A model generated the notes under the pieces. That model was not told the DNA's origin. It was given only the letters and a program-made list of their open reading frames with translations, and ran no database searches. The translations under genes and the position numbers were made by a program. Positions 27,414 to 36,821 of a stretch of DNA of 64,000 bases are shown one piece after another (positions within the stretch are counted from its first letter, which is position 1; the number at the start of each line of letters is the position of its first letter). The DNA is from Trebonia sp963811335 (GTDB taxonomy: Bacteria; Actinomycetota; Actinomycetes; Streptosporangiales; Streptosporangiaceae): NCBI GenBank assembly GCA_963811335.1, contig CAWERB010000030.1, forward strand, positions 186,001 to 250,000. Reading direction: 5' to 3'.

Positions 27414-28481
27414 TCAGTTCTCCGGATCCGGGGCGGCGGCGGACGGGATGACCAGCGCGCGGCCTGCCTCGTTCGCGCGCCGGACGGCATCGTCCGCCGC
27501 CGCGGCCACGGCGCGCAACTCATCGGCGGTACGGCCCGTGACGCTCAGCCCCTCGGCCGGCTCGCCAAGCCGGATGAGCAGCTCCTCATAGTGGGGATTG
27601 AGGCCGGCCAACTCGGCGATGACCTTCTTCCGCTTGCGCGCCGCGTCGGCCTTGGCCGCGAGCGCGGCGAACTCCTCAAGGCGGCCGATCCGCTGTTCGA
27701 CGTCCGCGACCGCGAGGTCGTGCACTCGCCGCTGCGGACCGAGGACGGCCTGGATCTCTGCGTCTCTGGTGTCCACGCCCTGCAAGATGGCTGGCAGGCG
27801 CCGTTCCGTCACCGATATCAGCGCCAGGCGTTCCGCGATGTCCCACAGGTGATACGGCAGGACGGCGGCTATCTCCACCGTGTCGATGAGCCCGAGGCGC
27901 ACGGCCTCCGCCTTCTGGATCGACCTGGCCGCCTTACGCGCGCGCCGCCAGCGGACTTGCCCGGCCTCGTGCAGGTCAAGTTCGGGCACGACGTACCGGC
28001 GATGGTAGGTGACCGCCGCGCTCCGGGCCCTGCGCCGGCCACGTGGCGGCGGCTGCCCGGGCTCGTGGTCACGGAAGCCGATCAGGGCACTGACGACCGC
28101 GAGCGGCAGCCAGATGAACACCGCCATCAGTATCAGGTCGGGCTGGCCGGCCAGCAGGCCGGCGCAGGTCTGGAGCACCGCGAGTACCAGGCTGCCGGCC
28201 GTGGCGTAACGCGCGCCCGTCACGGTCGCCGACCTGGCGTCCTTCTGGGCGCGCTGGTCGCCGGGCACCTCCGGCTTGACCACGGCATCGCCGAAGGCCA
28301 GCAGGGCGGTCACCGGCGCTTGCACGAGCTCCAGCCGCGCCGTAGCCGGGATCTCCGGGTCGTTTACTATCTCGGGCACACCTGCTCCCGCCGGGAGGCG
28401 CGATGCCACGTTCCTTACGCGGCGCGCCGCTCCGTATGAGGGCATTGTGCGCCGGCCCGGTGCCCGCCGGGAAGGGGGCAA
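27414..28481 (-). CDS. Membrane protein with cytosolic coiled-coil tail, unknown function
   Basis: Up to 355 residues. Two adjacent hydrophobic helices occur at about 95-145 (ATAGSLVLAVLQTCAGLLAG, LILMAVFIWLPLAVVSALIG), flanked by basic segments (RGRRRAR). The C-terminal 200 residues are charged and helical (DVEQRIGRLEEFAALAAKAD), likely a coiled coil in the cytosol. I do not recognise the family. ATG 28445 (MPSYGAARR) is a better start than the first possible one. It converges with katG and has no operon partner. Confidence 0.6.
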   Translation of the reverse strand: MPPSRRAPGRRTMPSYGAARRVRNVASRLPAGAGVPEIVNDPEIPATARLELVQAPVTALLAFGDAVVKPEVPGDQRAQKDARSATVTGARYATAGSLVLAVLQTCAGLLAGQPDLILMAVFIWLPLAVVSALIGFRDHEPGQPPPRGRRRARSAAVTYHRRYVVPELDLHEAGQVRWRRARKAARSIQKAEAVRLGLIDTVEIAAVLPYHLWDIAERLALISVTERRLPAILQGVDTRDAEIQAVLGPQRRVHDLAVADVEQRIGRLEEFAALAAKADAARKRKKVIAELAGLNPHYEELLIRLGEPAEGLSVTGRTADELRAVAAAADDAVRRANEAGRALVIPSAAAPDPEN

Positions 28482-28502
28482 GAGCCCCCGCGGCGAATCA
28501 GC

Positions 28503-28528
28503 GCGGTGGATCAGTGCGGTGGATCAGT
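28503..28528. repeat. 13-bp tandem duplication covering a stop codon
   Basis: GCGGTGGATCAGT occurs twice without spacer (28503-28515, 28516-28528); the stop codon of the minus-strand 76-residue gene lies in the second unit. Confidence 0.8.
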
Positions 28529-28754
28529 GCGGTGCCTCGGCGGGGAACTCGCGGCCGTGCTCGAACTTGCGAATGACCCGCATGCCGTCGTCCCCCTTGA
28601 CCACCACCACCTGAGGCGGCCCGGCATAGCTACGGAACCGTGCCTCCTCAAGCGCGTCAGTCAGCCCCTTGAGCGTGTAAGGGTAGAGCTTGTCCACGTT
28701 TCCCGACGACCCGCCGGGACTCTCGTCCCGCACCACGTACGCTCCCCTTGCCAT
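28524..28754 (-). CDS. Hypothetical protein, 76 residues
   Basis: Small soluble protein (MARGAYVVRDESPGG at the start, QVVVVKGDDGMRVIRKFEHG later) with high third-position GC and a plausible compact alpha/beta fold. I do not recognise the family. It is divergent from the CaiB gene with 79 bp between. Its stop codon lies inside a tandem duplication. Confidence 0.6.
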   Translation of the reverse strand: MARGAYVVRDESPGGSSGNVDKLYPYTLKGLTDALEEARFRSYAGPPQVVVVKGDDGMRVIRKFEHGREFPAEAPH

Positions 28755-28833
28755 GGCGGCACCTCCCCCGCGGTAGCCGTCCCATGATCAACTTAGCAAG
28801 CACGCAGGCCAGCGGGCCGGAGAGGGGACCGGG

Positions 28834-30000
28834 ATGGACGACAAGGGCGCCGGCCAGATCAGGGGCCTGCCGCTGGCGGGCCTTCTCGTCGTCTCGCTCG
28901 AGCAGGCGGTGGCCGCGCCGTACGCCACCCGGCAGCTCGCCGACCTGGGCGCGCGGGTCATCAAGGTGGAGCGGCCCGGGCCAGGGGACTTCGCCCGCGG
29001 CTACGACGCGGCCGTGCACGGGCAGTCGTCGTACTTCGTGTGGCTGAACCGGGGCAAGGAGTCCGTCGTCCTGGACGTCAAGGACCCGGCCGACCGGTCG
29101 CTGCTCACCGCGATCATCGACCGGGCCGACGTCTTCGTGCAGAACCTCATCCCCGGTGCCGCCGCACGGCTCGGCCTTGACGCCGCCACGCTGCGCGGCA
29201 GGCGGCCCGCGCTGATCCACTGCTCGATCTCCGGCTACGGCGAGGACGGACCCTACACCGCGAAGAAGGCCTACGACCTGCTCATCCAGTGCGAGGCCGG
29301 CCTCGTCCTGTCGACGGGAACCCCGGAAGCGCCGGCCAAGGCCGGCTTCTCCGTCGCCGACCTCGCCACCGGCGTCTACGCCTACAGCGCCATCCTCGCC
29401 GCCCTCTACGACCGGGAGCGTACCGGGGCCGGCGCCACGCTGCGCGTCTCGCTGCTCGACGCGCTCGGCGAGCTGATGTCACAGCCCGCCTACTTCTCGC
29501 ACTACGGCGGCGAGCCGCCCAGGCGAACCGGGGCACGGCACCCGTCGATCTCGCCGTACGGCCCGTTCCGCGCGGCCGACGGCTCGGTGTTCTTCGGCAT
29601 CCAGAACGAGCGGGAGTGGCTCACCCTCTGCCGCGACGTCCTGCGGCGGGCGGACGTGGCAACGGATCCCCGCTTCGCGACCAACCCGGACCGGGTCGCG
29701 CACCACGACGAGCTGACCGCGGTCATCGAGTCCGCCTTCGCCGGCCGGACCGCCGACGAGGTGAGCGGCGCACTTGAGGCGGCGGGGATCGCGAACGCCC
29801 GGCTGCGCGCGCCCGCGGACCTGTTCAGCCACCCGCAGCTGGTCGCGCGGGACCGCTGGCGGCCGGTCGCGACGCCGGGCGGTGAGATCGCCGCGCTGCT
29901 GCCGCCGGCCGAGATCGCCGGGACCGAGCCGGCCATGGGCCGGGTCCCGGCGCTCGGCGAGCACACCGCGGCCGTCCGCGCCGAGTTCGGCGCCGGCTGA
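28834..30000 (+). CDS. CaiB/BaiF family CoA-transferase
   Basis: 388-residue class III CoA-transferase that moves CoA between carboxylic acids through a covalent aspartyl intermediate. The catalytic aspartate is in KKAYDLLIQ; VSLEQAVAAPYATRQLADLG and IKVERPGPGDFAR form the nucleotide-sugar-like Rossmann part, and HCSISGYGEDGPY is the hallmark loop. ATG 28834 is preceded by GAGAGGGGA. It stands alone, so neither CoA donor nor acceptor can be guessed. Confidence 0.9.
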   Translation: MDDKGAGQIRGLPLAGLLVVSLEQAVAAPYATRQLADLGARVIKVERPGPGDFARGYDAAVHGQSSYFVWLNRGKESVVLDVKDPADRSLLTAIIDRADVFVQNLIPGAAARLGLDAATLRGRRPALIHCSISGYGEDGPYTAKKAYDLLIQCEAGLVLSTGTPEAPAKAGFSVADLATGVYAYSAILAALYDRERTGAGATLRVSLLDALGELMSQPAYFSHYGGEPPRRTGARHPSISPYGPFRAADGSVFFGIQNEREWLTLCRDVLRRADVATDPRFATNPDRVAHHDELTAVIESAFAGRTADEVSGALEAAGIANARLRAPADLFSHPQLVARDRWRPVATPGGEIAALLPPAEIAGTEPAMGRVPALGEHTAAVRAEFGAG

Positions 30001-30506
30001 CGGCTCGCGATCTGCCAGATTCGGCCGCTGGCTGCTGCCGCAGCCTACTCCACCGCGCCATCGGAGTATGCCCGGCCGTGCCCTTGCGGTTCGTCATGGG
30101 TGTGCGACGAACCCTCAGCCGTGAGCCCGAAGGTGTTGCGCATATCTGCACGTCTCGCGGCTAGGGTAAGTTTTTGTCCTGCCGTCTAGGAAGTGATCGC
30201 TACCCGGGAGCGACTACAGGGATTGGCACCGGCACGCGCTGACAACGACTTCGCTCTGGGCGCGGTCGACTGGTCGGTCCGAGCCGACAACTGGCGCGAA
30301 CATGATCGGCCAGCACGGTGCGCGCAGGAGCGCGGCCCGCCGATCCGCTAGGCCGCCGCGGCGCAGTGCTGCGCTCGCTCGGCGATCTGACGATCGCGCT
30401 GCGGGCTTGCCGTCGCGCATGCCCAGGCGGTTGCGGCCTGGCCGAAGGCGCTGGGACCGAATCGAGCCACTCAGTTGACACCGGGCTAGGCCCGCGCGCC
30501 GTGACG
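30001..30506. other. Gene-less stretch before the pentapeptide-repeat remnant
   Basis: About 500 bases with no convincing gene. Open frames on both strands are arginine- and serine-rich shadows without starts or family matches, and I see no strong hairpin or repeat. Confidence 0.5.
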
Positions 30507-31263
30507 ATGACCACCACGGCGCCGATACGTAGGCCGTATATCCCGGTGCCCGCGCGTTCGGTTGACGCGGTAGCTTTCAGCATAGGCCGGCGAGCCTGGC
30601 CGCGCGCACGACCGGCACGTCGGCGGCAGCTCCCGGCATTCCGCGACGGCGGCGAGCTTGCCCAGGTGGATCCCCTGGGTGCGGCGAGGTCCGGTCTCGG
30701 GCTTCGAGCTGGCCGGAACCCGGGCGCGTGCGATGGACGTAACGGACGTGCACCTAGTCGGCGGCAAAGTACGGGACGTGCGCGCCGAGACGACCTGCGT
30801 GAAGGGGCTGACGGGTCGGTCTGTCGAGTTTGCCAGCTGCGAGCTCGGCGACTGCGATGGACCGGGGGAAAGTTGTCGCGGGTCCGGTTCGATGGCTGCA
30901 AGCTGCTGGCTGCCAGGTTCGAGAACGTGACCTTGGAGCACGTCGTTTTCTCCGACTGCAAGCTGGACTACGCGATGTTCAGCCGTGTCCGGGTGCTGGG
31001 CCCGGTGCTATTCACCCGGTGCTCGCTCCGGGAGGCCGAGTTCCAGGGATGCGACCTTCGCGTTCGCTGTTCGACGGCTGCGAGCTCGGGCTGACTGTTT
31101 CGGGCCGGGAAGCTACCGGGGGTGCGATCTGCGCGGGAACGACCTGTCAGCGGTAAGCGGGGCGCATCACCTCCGCCGTGTCATCATCGACCGTGTCCAG
31201 CTGCTTCAACTGGCCGAGGCGCTGGCCGGGGACCTCGAGGTCAGCTTTGGCGACGACCGCTGA
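30507..31263 (+). pseudogene. Pentapeptide-repeat protein, at least four frameshifts
   Basis: Pieces of one pentapeptide-repeat protein appear in order in different frames: GGELAQVD, GTRARAMDVTDVHLVGGKV, RSVEFASCELGDC, then VRFDGCKLLAARFENVTLEH and YAMFSRVRVLGPVLFTRCSL, then SLFDGCELG, then GSYRGCDLRGNDLSAVSGAH and the usual C-terminal IDRVQLLQLAEALAGDL. The repeats build a right-handed square helix; some relatives mimic DNA and bind gyrase. The number of shifts in 750 bases points to real decay or very poor local sequence. Start is taken as ATG 30507, uncertain. Confidence 0.65.
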
Positions 31264-31445
31264 TCGGCTCACTCGACCGCCTCGCTGATGTCGCCGTGCA
31301 CGGCGCGAGCGCGTTCGGCTAGCGCGGCTCCCCGGCCGCCTGGTGCCCGGCCGCTGCGGCGAAGTGTGCGGACTAATCGGCCAATTGCTGTCACACTATC
31401 CTCGGCGGGAGCGCGGGGTCGCTTCTGCGCCCGAGGAGGCCTGGG

Positions 31446-32989
31446 GTGAGCAGCGAGTTCAGCGCACAGCAGTACGCCGCGATGGCCAGGCTGGTACCTG
31501 GCAGCCAGCTGGCCGGGTACGTGATCGAGGAGCAGGTCGGCGCCGGCGGCATGGCCGTGGTCTTCCGCGCCCGCGACTCGGTGCTCGGGCGGTTGGCCGC
31601 GCTGAAGATACTGTCCCCGACCCTGGCGGCTGACCAGGCGTTCCGGGTCAGGTTCCTGCGCGAGTCGCGGGCGGTGGCCTCGGTCGAGGAGCCGCACATC
31701 ATCCCGGTGTACGGGGCCGGGGACGCCGACGGCGTGCTGTACATCGCCACCAAGTTCGTCTCCGGCGGCGACCTGGCCGACGTGCTGCAGCGGGCGGGCG
31801 GGGCGCTCGAGCCGCCCCGGGTCGCGATGTTCATCGAGCAGGTGGCCGCGGCGCTCGACGCGGCGCACGCGGCGGGCCTGGTGCACCGGGACGTCAAGCC
31901 AGGCAACGTCCTGGTCGACGTGTCGCAGGGACGCGGCGAGCACGCGTACCTGTCGGACTTCGGGCTGAGCAAGCCGGCGATGGCCGCCACCGGGCTGACC
32001 GCGACAGGGACGTTCCTCGGCACTCCGGACTACGCGCCGCCAGAGCAGATCAGGGGCGAACCGGTCGACGGGCGCGGCGACCAGTACTCGCTGGCCTGCA
32101 TGGCGTTCGCCCTGCTCACGGGCAACCTGCCGTTTCACCGCCAGGAAACCATGGCGACGCTGTTCGCGCACCTCAACGACCCGGTGCCGCCGTTGTCCCG
32201 GTTCCGCGGCGACCTGCCGGCCGGGAACGGACGCGGTGCTCGCCCGCGGGCTCGCGAAGGAGGCGCGGGACCGGTACGCGCGGTGCGGTGAGTTCGCGGC
32301 GGCGCTGCGCGACGCGCTGGCCGGCGGGCGGGCTGGCGCGAGTTCGGCTCTTGGCTCGGCTTTTGGTCCGGGCTCGGCGGGGGACGCGCGGACGCGGCTG
32401 GACTCGGCCCCGTCTGGGTCACGGCCACCGCAGGTACCGCGGACCGCGGTATGGCCGGACACGCGGGTGTGGCCGGATTCGCCAAGCGGGCCTCGGCCCG
32501 CGACGGAGTTGGCCTCGCCCTCCGCCTCACCTGGCGTCGCCGTCGGGCGGGGCGCCTTCTCCCCACGCGCCGTCGGGCGGTTCACCCGCGCCCCTCGCGC
32601 CGTCTTGGCCGTGGCCCGCGTCGGACCCGGCCGCGGCGTCCGGCGCAGCCGCCGCGTTCCAGCCGACGTGGACGACCCAGCCGCCGGCCGGCGCGGGCGG
32701 GCCCACGCCCCCGTTCCCCGCCGGGGGACCCACGGCGCACGGAGCGGGTGGCCCGCCGGCCGGCGCGGCTTCCGGGTACGCCCCCCGGCCGGCCGCCCCG
32801 GTTGCCCCCGCCGCGCCGGCTATGCGCCAGGCGGGCAGTGGCAGGCCCGCCACGAGCCTTCCCCCGCCGCCACCGCCCGCCGCTGGCCAGGGCGGCAAGC
32901 TACCGCTGATCCCCAAGTCGGCGGTCATCGCCGCGCTGGCCGCGGTCGCGGCGCTGCTGATCCTGTTCCTGCTGCACGGGCTCGGGTAA
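31446..32989 (+). pseudogene. Membrane-anchored Ser/Thr protein kinase (PknB type), two frameshifts
   Basis: Hanks-type kinase. Glycine loop VGAGGMAVVFRA, VAIK-type lysine in LAALKIL, catalytic loop VHRDVKPGNVLV, DFG in LSDFGLSK and GTPDYAPPEQIRG are all intact. After residue 255 the frame shifts near 32215, and again near 32540 inside a proline/alanine-rich juxtamembrane linker. The final frame ends with one membrane helix (SAVIAALAAVAALLILFLLH) and a very short outside tail, so no sensor domain. GTG 31446. The kinase core is complete, so a sequence error in the linker is plausible. Confidence 0.8.
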
Positions 32990-33164
32990 CGGCTGCTGGC
33001 CGCCCCATCCGCCGCACCGGCCCCACCAGCCGCGACGCCAAATCATTGTGTGCTGTTTCAACCACATGGACTGACTGACGTTTTGCACTTACCCTTCGGC
33101 GCACGGATGCGCCGGATTGACTGCCCGGCGCCGTCTAGGGCCTGGGTCGCGGCGCCGGTTCCCA

Positions 33165-33251
33165 GTTAACGGGTAAATTCCGCTCCTCGGGTAAATAAAG
33201 CACCGCTCACACGTGCGAAATTTACCTGATAAGCAGAGTTTACCCGTTAAC
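33165..33251. repeat. Nested palindrome element, 87 bp
   Basis: Outer perfect 13-bp inverted repeat GTTAACGGGTAAA / TTTACCCGTTAAC (33165-33177, 33239-33251), inner repeat GGTAAAT / ATTTACC (33190-33196, 33220-33226) and a central GCAC/GTGC. The motif GGTAAA therefore occurs four times, twice on each strand. It is A/T-rich and lies in a 447-base gene-less gap between convergent genes (32990-33436), so it is not an ordinary promoter. It could be a small mobile repeat or a structured RNA. Confidence 0.7.
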
Positions 33252-33436
33252 GGACGCGGGGCAGTGGAACAGCTTCCCTCCTGTTGCGGCAGCACCGGGT
33301 GAGGCTGCGGAGATTGCCGAGCGGCGTTAGCGCCCGCATACGGGCACTAACAACCCAATAATCCCGGCCGCGACCGGTGAGGCGGATGCGCTGCCAGCGG
33401 GAGGCCTGCGCGCCCGGCGCACGAGCGGGCGGGCGG

Positions 33437-34147
33437 TTAGTCCCAGCAGAGACAGAACGGCTTGCCTGCCGGGTCGGCGTAGACCCGCCAGTTCTCCCCG
33501 CTGAAGTTCAGCGAGGCGGCGCCAAGCCGCAGCACCGCGGCCTCGGCCGCGTCAACGTCGTCGACCGTCACGTCGAGGTGGACCTGCTGCGGGTACGCCG
33601 GATCCGGCCACCGCGGCGCGTGATACTCGGTGACCTGCTGGAACAGCACCGGCTGCGCTCCGTCCTCGCCGATCATCGCCACCCCCTCGCCCTGGTAGGT
33701 GACCGGCTTGCCGAGGAGCTCCGCGTAGAACGCGCTCAGCTGCCCGGCGTCCGGGCAGTCGAGCATCACGCCCATCAGCGTGGTCTGCTGCCTCGCCGGG
33801 AACAGGCACAGGTCGAACGGGTGCCCGGCCGGGTCGGCGAGCGTGTACCAGGTCTCGTTCTTGCGCAGCAGCCGCGCGCCCAGCTCCACCGCTGTTGCCG
33901 AGCCGGCCTCGAGGTCCGGCACGCGCAGGTCGAGGTGCGCCTGCTGCGGGTACGCCGGATCGGGCCACCGCGGCGGCACGTGGCCCGGGCTGCGCTGGGC
34001 GGCGACGCGCCACCCGTCTCCGGTCTCCATCGTGACCCACTCGTCGTCGGCGTCGCGCACTGTCCATCCGCCGAGTGCGGTGTAGAACGCGGCGAGCCGC
34101 CTTGCGTCTGGTGCGTCGAGCGCCACCGCGCGCAACGTGCCGATCAT
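33437..34147 (-). CDS. Two-domain VOC (glyoxalase/dioxygenase fold) protein
   Basis: 236-residue cytosolic protein made of two tandem VOC domains. Each contains an AFYxxLGG-like start (RLAAFYTALGGWTV; QLSAFYAELLGKPV), a WPDPAYPQQ-H core and an ADPAGHPFDLC / ADPAGKPFCLC end. This double form is common in actinobacteria as resistance or small-molecule-binding proteins; no enzymatic activity can be claimed. ATG 34147. It is followed at its start side by the NDMA alcohol dehydrogenase, same strand, 69 bp away. Confidence 0.85.
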   Translation of the reverse strand: MIGTLRAVALDAPDARRLAAFYTALGGWTVRDADDEWVTMETGDGWRVAAQRSPGHVPPRWPDPAYPQQAHLDLRVPDLEAGSATAVELGARLLRKNETWYTLADPAGHPFDLCLFPARQQTTLMGVMLDCPDAGQLSAFYAELLGKPVTYQGEGVAMIGEDGAQPVLFQQVTEYHAPRWPDPAYPQQVHLDVTVDDVDAAEAAVLRLGAASLNFSGENWRVYADPAGKPFCLCWD

Positions 34148-34174
34148 CGGGGACCTCCTCCTGAGTCACCGCCC

Positions 34175-34212
34175 ATCATGCCCGACGCCGTCCGCCCAAT
34201 CATGCCCGACGC
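34175..34212. repeat. 14-bp direct repeat just past the alcohol dehydrogenase stop
   Basis: ATCATGCCCGACGC occurs at 34175-34188 and 34199-34212 (24-bp period), directly downstream of the minus-strand alcohol dehydrogenase stop codon. Confidence 0.75.
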
Positions 34213-34216
34213 GGTC

Positions 34217-35356
34217 CTAGTAGCGGATCACTCCCCGGATGTTCCGGCCGTCGCGCATGTCCTGGTAGCCCTCGTTGATCTGGTCGAGGGTGTAGGTCCT
34301 GGTGATCAGCTCGTCCAGCTTGAGCTTGCCCGCCTCGTACAGCGCGAGCAGCCGCGGGATGTCGTAGCGCGGGTTAGCGGAACCGAAGATGGTGCCGACC
34401 AGCTCCTTGTTCATCAGGGTGAGGTCGGCCAGGCTGAGCGTGACGTCGGTGGCGTACATGTTGGCGACCGCGGTGACGACGGCGCGGCCGCCCTTGCCGA
34501 CCATGGCCATCATCGGGGCGATCATGGCGCCGTCGGCGAGGCCGACGGTGAGGATGACCCGGTCGGCGTTGCGGCCCCAGGTGATCTCGCTGACCAGGCC
34601 GACGGCCTCGCCGATGCTCGCGGCGGTGTGCGTGGCGCCGAACGTGAGGGCCTGCTCTCGCTTGAACGCGACCGTGTCCACGGCGACGACCTGCCTGGCG
34701 CCCGCCGCGGCCGCGCCCTGGACCGCGTTCATGCCGACCCCGCCGGTGCCGATCACCACCACGGTGTCACCCGGCCGCACCTGCGCCGCGTAGACCGCCG
34801 ACCCCCAGCCGGTGGTCACGCCGCAGGCCACAAGCGCGGCCGGCTCGAGCGGCAGGTGGCCCGGGATCTTGACCAGCGACCCCTGGTTCACCACGGAGTA
34901 CTCGGCGAACGTGCCGAGCGAGCACATGGTGGCGCAGTCAGTCCCGTCGGCGGTGTGGTGCCGCGCGGTGCCGTCCTGCTGACGCCCCCTGGTCAGCGTC
35001 GCGCCAAGGTCGCACAGGTTCTGCCGCCCCGACGCGCATGACGGGCAGGTGCCGCAGGACGGTATGAACGAGGTGACCACGTGATCGCCGGGGCGCAGCC
35101 CGCTCACGCCCGGCCCGGTCTCCTCTACCACCCCGGCGCCCTCGTGCCCGGCGATCATCGGGAACTGCCTGGCCGCGCCGGGCGTGCGCTCCGGGTCGGC
35201 CACCAGGTCTCCGGTCACCAGGTGCTCGTCGGAATGGCACATGCCGCTCGCCGCGAACCGCACGAGGACCTCGTTCTCCCCAGGGGGGTCGAGGTCGACC
35301 TCTTCGATCTGGTACTTCGTGCCCGGCCCGTACAGCACCGCCGCCTTGACCTTCAC
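34217..35356 (-). CDS. NDMA-dependent (mycofactocin-type) alcohol dehydrogenase
   Basis: 379-residue zinc alcohol dehydrogenase of the NDMA-dependent class. Catalytic zinc ligands lie in GMCHSDEH, GHEGAG and ACGVTTGWG; the structural zinc site is CGTCPSCASGRQNLC; GTGGVGMNAVQG binds the nicotinamide cofactor, which in this class does not dissociate. GTG 35356 is chosen: GAGGCAGGG lies before it and homologues start KVKAAVLYGPG; longer in-frame starts add an unlikely basic leader. It resembles the enzyme at 3-1103 but is not a recent copy. Substrates of the class include short alcohols and aldehydes. Confidence 0.9.
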   Translation of the reverse strand: MKVKAAVLYGPGTKYQIEEVDLDPPGENEVLVRFAASGMCHSDEHLVTGDLVADPERTPGAARQFPMIAGHEGAGVVEETGPGVSGLRPGDHVVTSFIPSCGTCPSCASGRQNLCDLGATLTRGRQQDGTARHHTADGTDCATMCSLGTFAEYSVVNQGSLVKIPGHLPLEPAALVACGVTTGWGSAVYAAQVRPGDTVVVIGTGGVGMNAVQGAAAAGARQVVAVDTVAFKREQALTFGATHTAASIGEAVGLVSEITWGRNADRVILTVGLADGAMIAPMMAMVGKGGRAVVTAVANMYATDVTLSLADLTLMNKELVGTIFGSANPRYDIPRLLALYEAGKLKLDELITRTYTLDQINEGYQDMRDGRNIRGVIRY

Positions 35357-35566
35357 CGGTCCCTGCCTCTCTTGCCTCATCTCTTGCGCCGGGCGGCATC
35401 GCTTGCGTCGTGCCGCCTTCGCTGCCTTCATCATGAGCCGCAGGCCCGCCCGAATCCAGCCGTCCAGGTCACGGAGGAATCACCCATCTCGGCGACGTCG
35501 GCGCCCCACGTCTGCGCGTGGCCCGTCGGCGCGAACTCCGCTCGCTGGCGGGCGGTGACGGCCCTG

Positions 35567-35693
35567 TTTGCATAGCTGGGGACCACGATCCATCGCGTTT
35601 GCATAGCGGGCGCCCATGATCAGGTCGTTTTGCGGCATATGTCCAGCCCGCGACTATACAAAGATGCGGATTCGTGGTCCTGAGCTATGCAAA
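35567..35693. repeat. MITE-like element with terminal inverted repeats, 127 bp
   Basis: Perfect 11-bp ends TTTGCATAGCT (35567-35577) and AGCTATGCAAA (35683-35693), extended imperfectly by GGGGACCACGATCC / GGATTCGTGGTCCTG, with a further internal pairing (TTTGCATAG near 35609 with CTATACAAA near 35653). The whole can fold into one long hairpin and carries no gene. No target-site duplication is evident. It occupies the 523-base gap (35357-35879) between the alcohol dehydrogenase and the sugar isomerase operon; nothing else is seen there. Confidence 0.65.
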
Positions 35694-35879
35694 GCCATCC
35701 CGCGCGGGGCGTGGTCGCGCTGGGGCGGGGATTCGCGTGGGCTGCGGGTTGGCGGGTTGCCGATTCTCACGGCCAGCCAAGATCATCCAGGGGAAGGTCG
35801 CGCGGGCGTGAAGACCTCTCGTGGTTGCGGGCCTGCGGGCGGGAACTCGTGAGGCGAAGGCGGCGGCCGCGGCCTTGGG

Positions 35880-36701
35880 TCAGAAGACCTGGGGGAAGCG
35901 GTCGCGGACGGTGGCGGCGGTCTCGGCGGGGGGGGCGGACCAGATGGCCTGGTTGAAGATCTCGACCTCGATGTCGCCGGCGTAGCCGGCGGCGGTGACG
36001 GCGGCGGTGATGGGCGGGAAGTCGATGTGGCCGTCGCCGACGTGGCCGCGGCCGAGCAGGGTGTCGGCGGGCAGCGGCAGGATCCAGTCGCAGACCTGGT
36101 AGCTGACGATGCGGTCCCCCGCCCTGGCGATGTCGGCGAGCAGCGCGGCGTCCCACCAGACGTGGTAGGTGTCCACGACGACGCCGACGGCGTCGGCGGG
36201 GAACGCCGCGGCCAGGTCGAGCGCCTCGCCGAGGCGGGTGATCACGCACCGGTCGGCGGCGAACACCGGGTGCAGGGCCTCGATGCCGAGCCGCACGCCG
36301 TGGGCCTGCGCGACCGGGACGAGCTCGCCGATCGCGTCGGCGATCATGCGCCTGGCCAGGCCGATGTCCCGGCTGCCCGGCACCAGGCCACCGGAGACGA
36401 GGACGAGCGTGTCCGCGCCGAGCGCGGCCGCCTCGGCGATCGCCGCCTTGTTGTCCGCGATCGCCGCCTGGCGCGCGGCCGGGTCGGCGTGGGTGAAGAA
36501 GCCGCCGCGGCACAGGCTGGAGACGCGCAGCCCGGCCGACGCGCACGGTCCGCGGCCGCGGCGGCCAGCCCGGCCTCGCGCGACGTGCTCGCGCCACAGC
36601 CCGATCGCCGGGATCTCGTGCCTGACGCAGAGGGCGACGGCCTCGGCCACGCTGAGGGTGTTGACCGTCGCCTGGTTGAGCGACAGCCGGCCGAACGGGG
36701 T
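35880..36701 (-). CDS. TIM-barrel sugar phosphate isomerase/epimerase family protein
   Basis: 273-residue protein of the xylose-isomerase-like/AP endonuclease 2 barrel family. The usual start FGRLSLNQATVNTLS is followed by LGIEALHP, VVVDTYHVWWD, HVGDGHIDFPP and IEVEIFNQAIW, which provide metal-ligand Glu, Asp and His residues. GTG 36701 is preferred to ATG-like starts upstream because GGAAGGGGCGG precedes it. Residues coded by 36540-36581 are arginine-rich nonsense that reads as a normal helix in another frame, so two opposite indels cancel there. It is the last gene of the Gfo/Idh-DUF993 operon and probably isomerises a keto-sugar intermediate. Confidence 0.8.
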   Translation of the reverse strand, partial: TPFGRLSLNQATVNTLSVAEAVALCVRHEIPAIGLWREHVARGRAGRRGRGPCASAGLRVSSLCRGGFFTHADPAARQAAIADNKAAIAEAAALGADTLVLVSGGLVPGSRDIGLARRMIADAIGELVPVAQAHGVRLGIEALHPVFAADRCVITRLGEALDLAAAFPADAVGVVVDTYHVWWDAALLADIARAGDRIVSYQVCDWILPLPADTLLGRGHVGDGHIDFPPITAAVTAAGYAGDIEVEIFNQAIWSAPPAETAATVRDRFPQVF

Positions 36702-36821
36702 CACACCCGCCCCTTCCGGGGCACTGGCCGTCACCGGCTCAGCGACGGCCGGCACGGCCGGGTCCCCCCGCCCCCTTCCGGACGCTGGCCGCGCCGGCGA
36801 GCGGCGGCCGACGCGGCCGGG

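Noticed and set aside
33377..35041. Plus-strand open frame of 554 codons
   Set aside because: Antisense to the VOC and alcohol dehydrogenase genes, histidine/arginine/glycine-rich, no motifs.
35616..35852. Plus-strand open frame of 78 codons
   Set aside because: Begins inside the MITE-like hairpin and has no coding signature.
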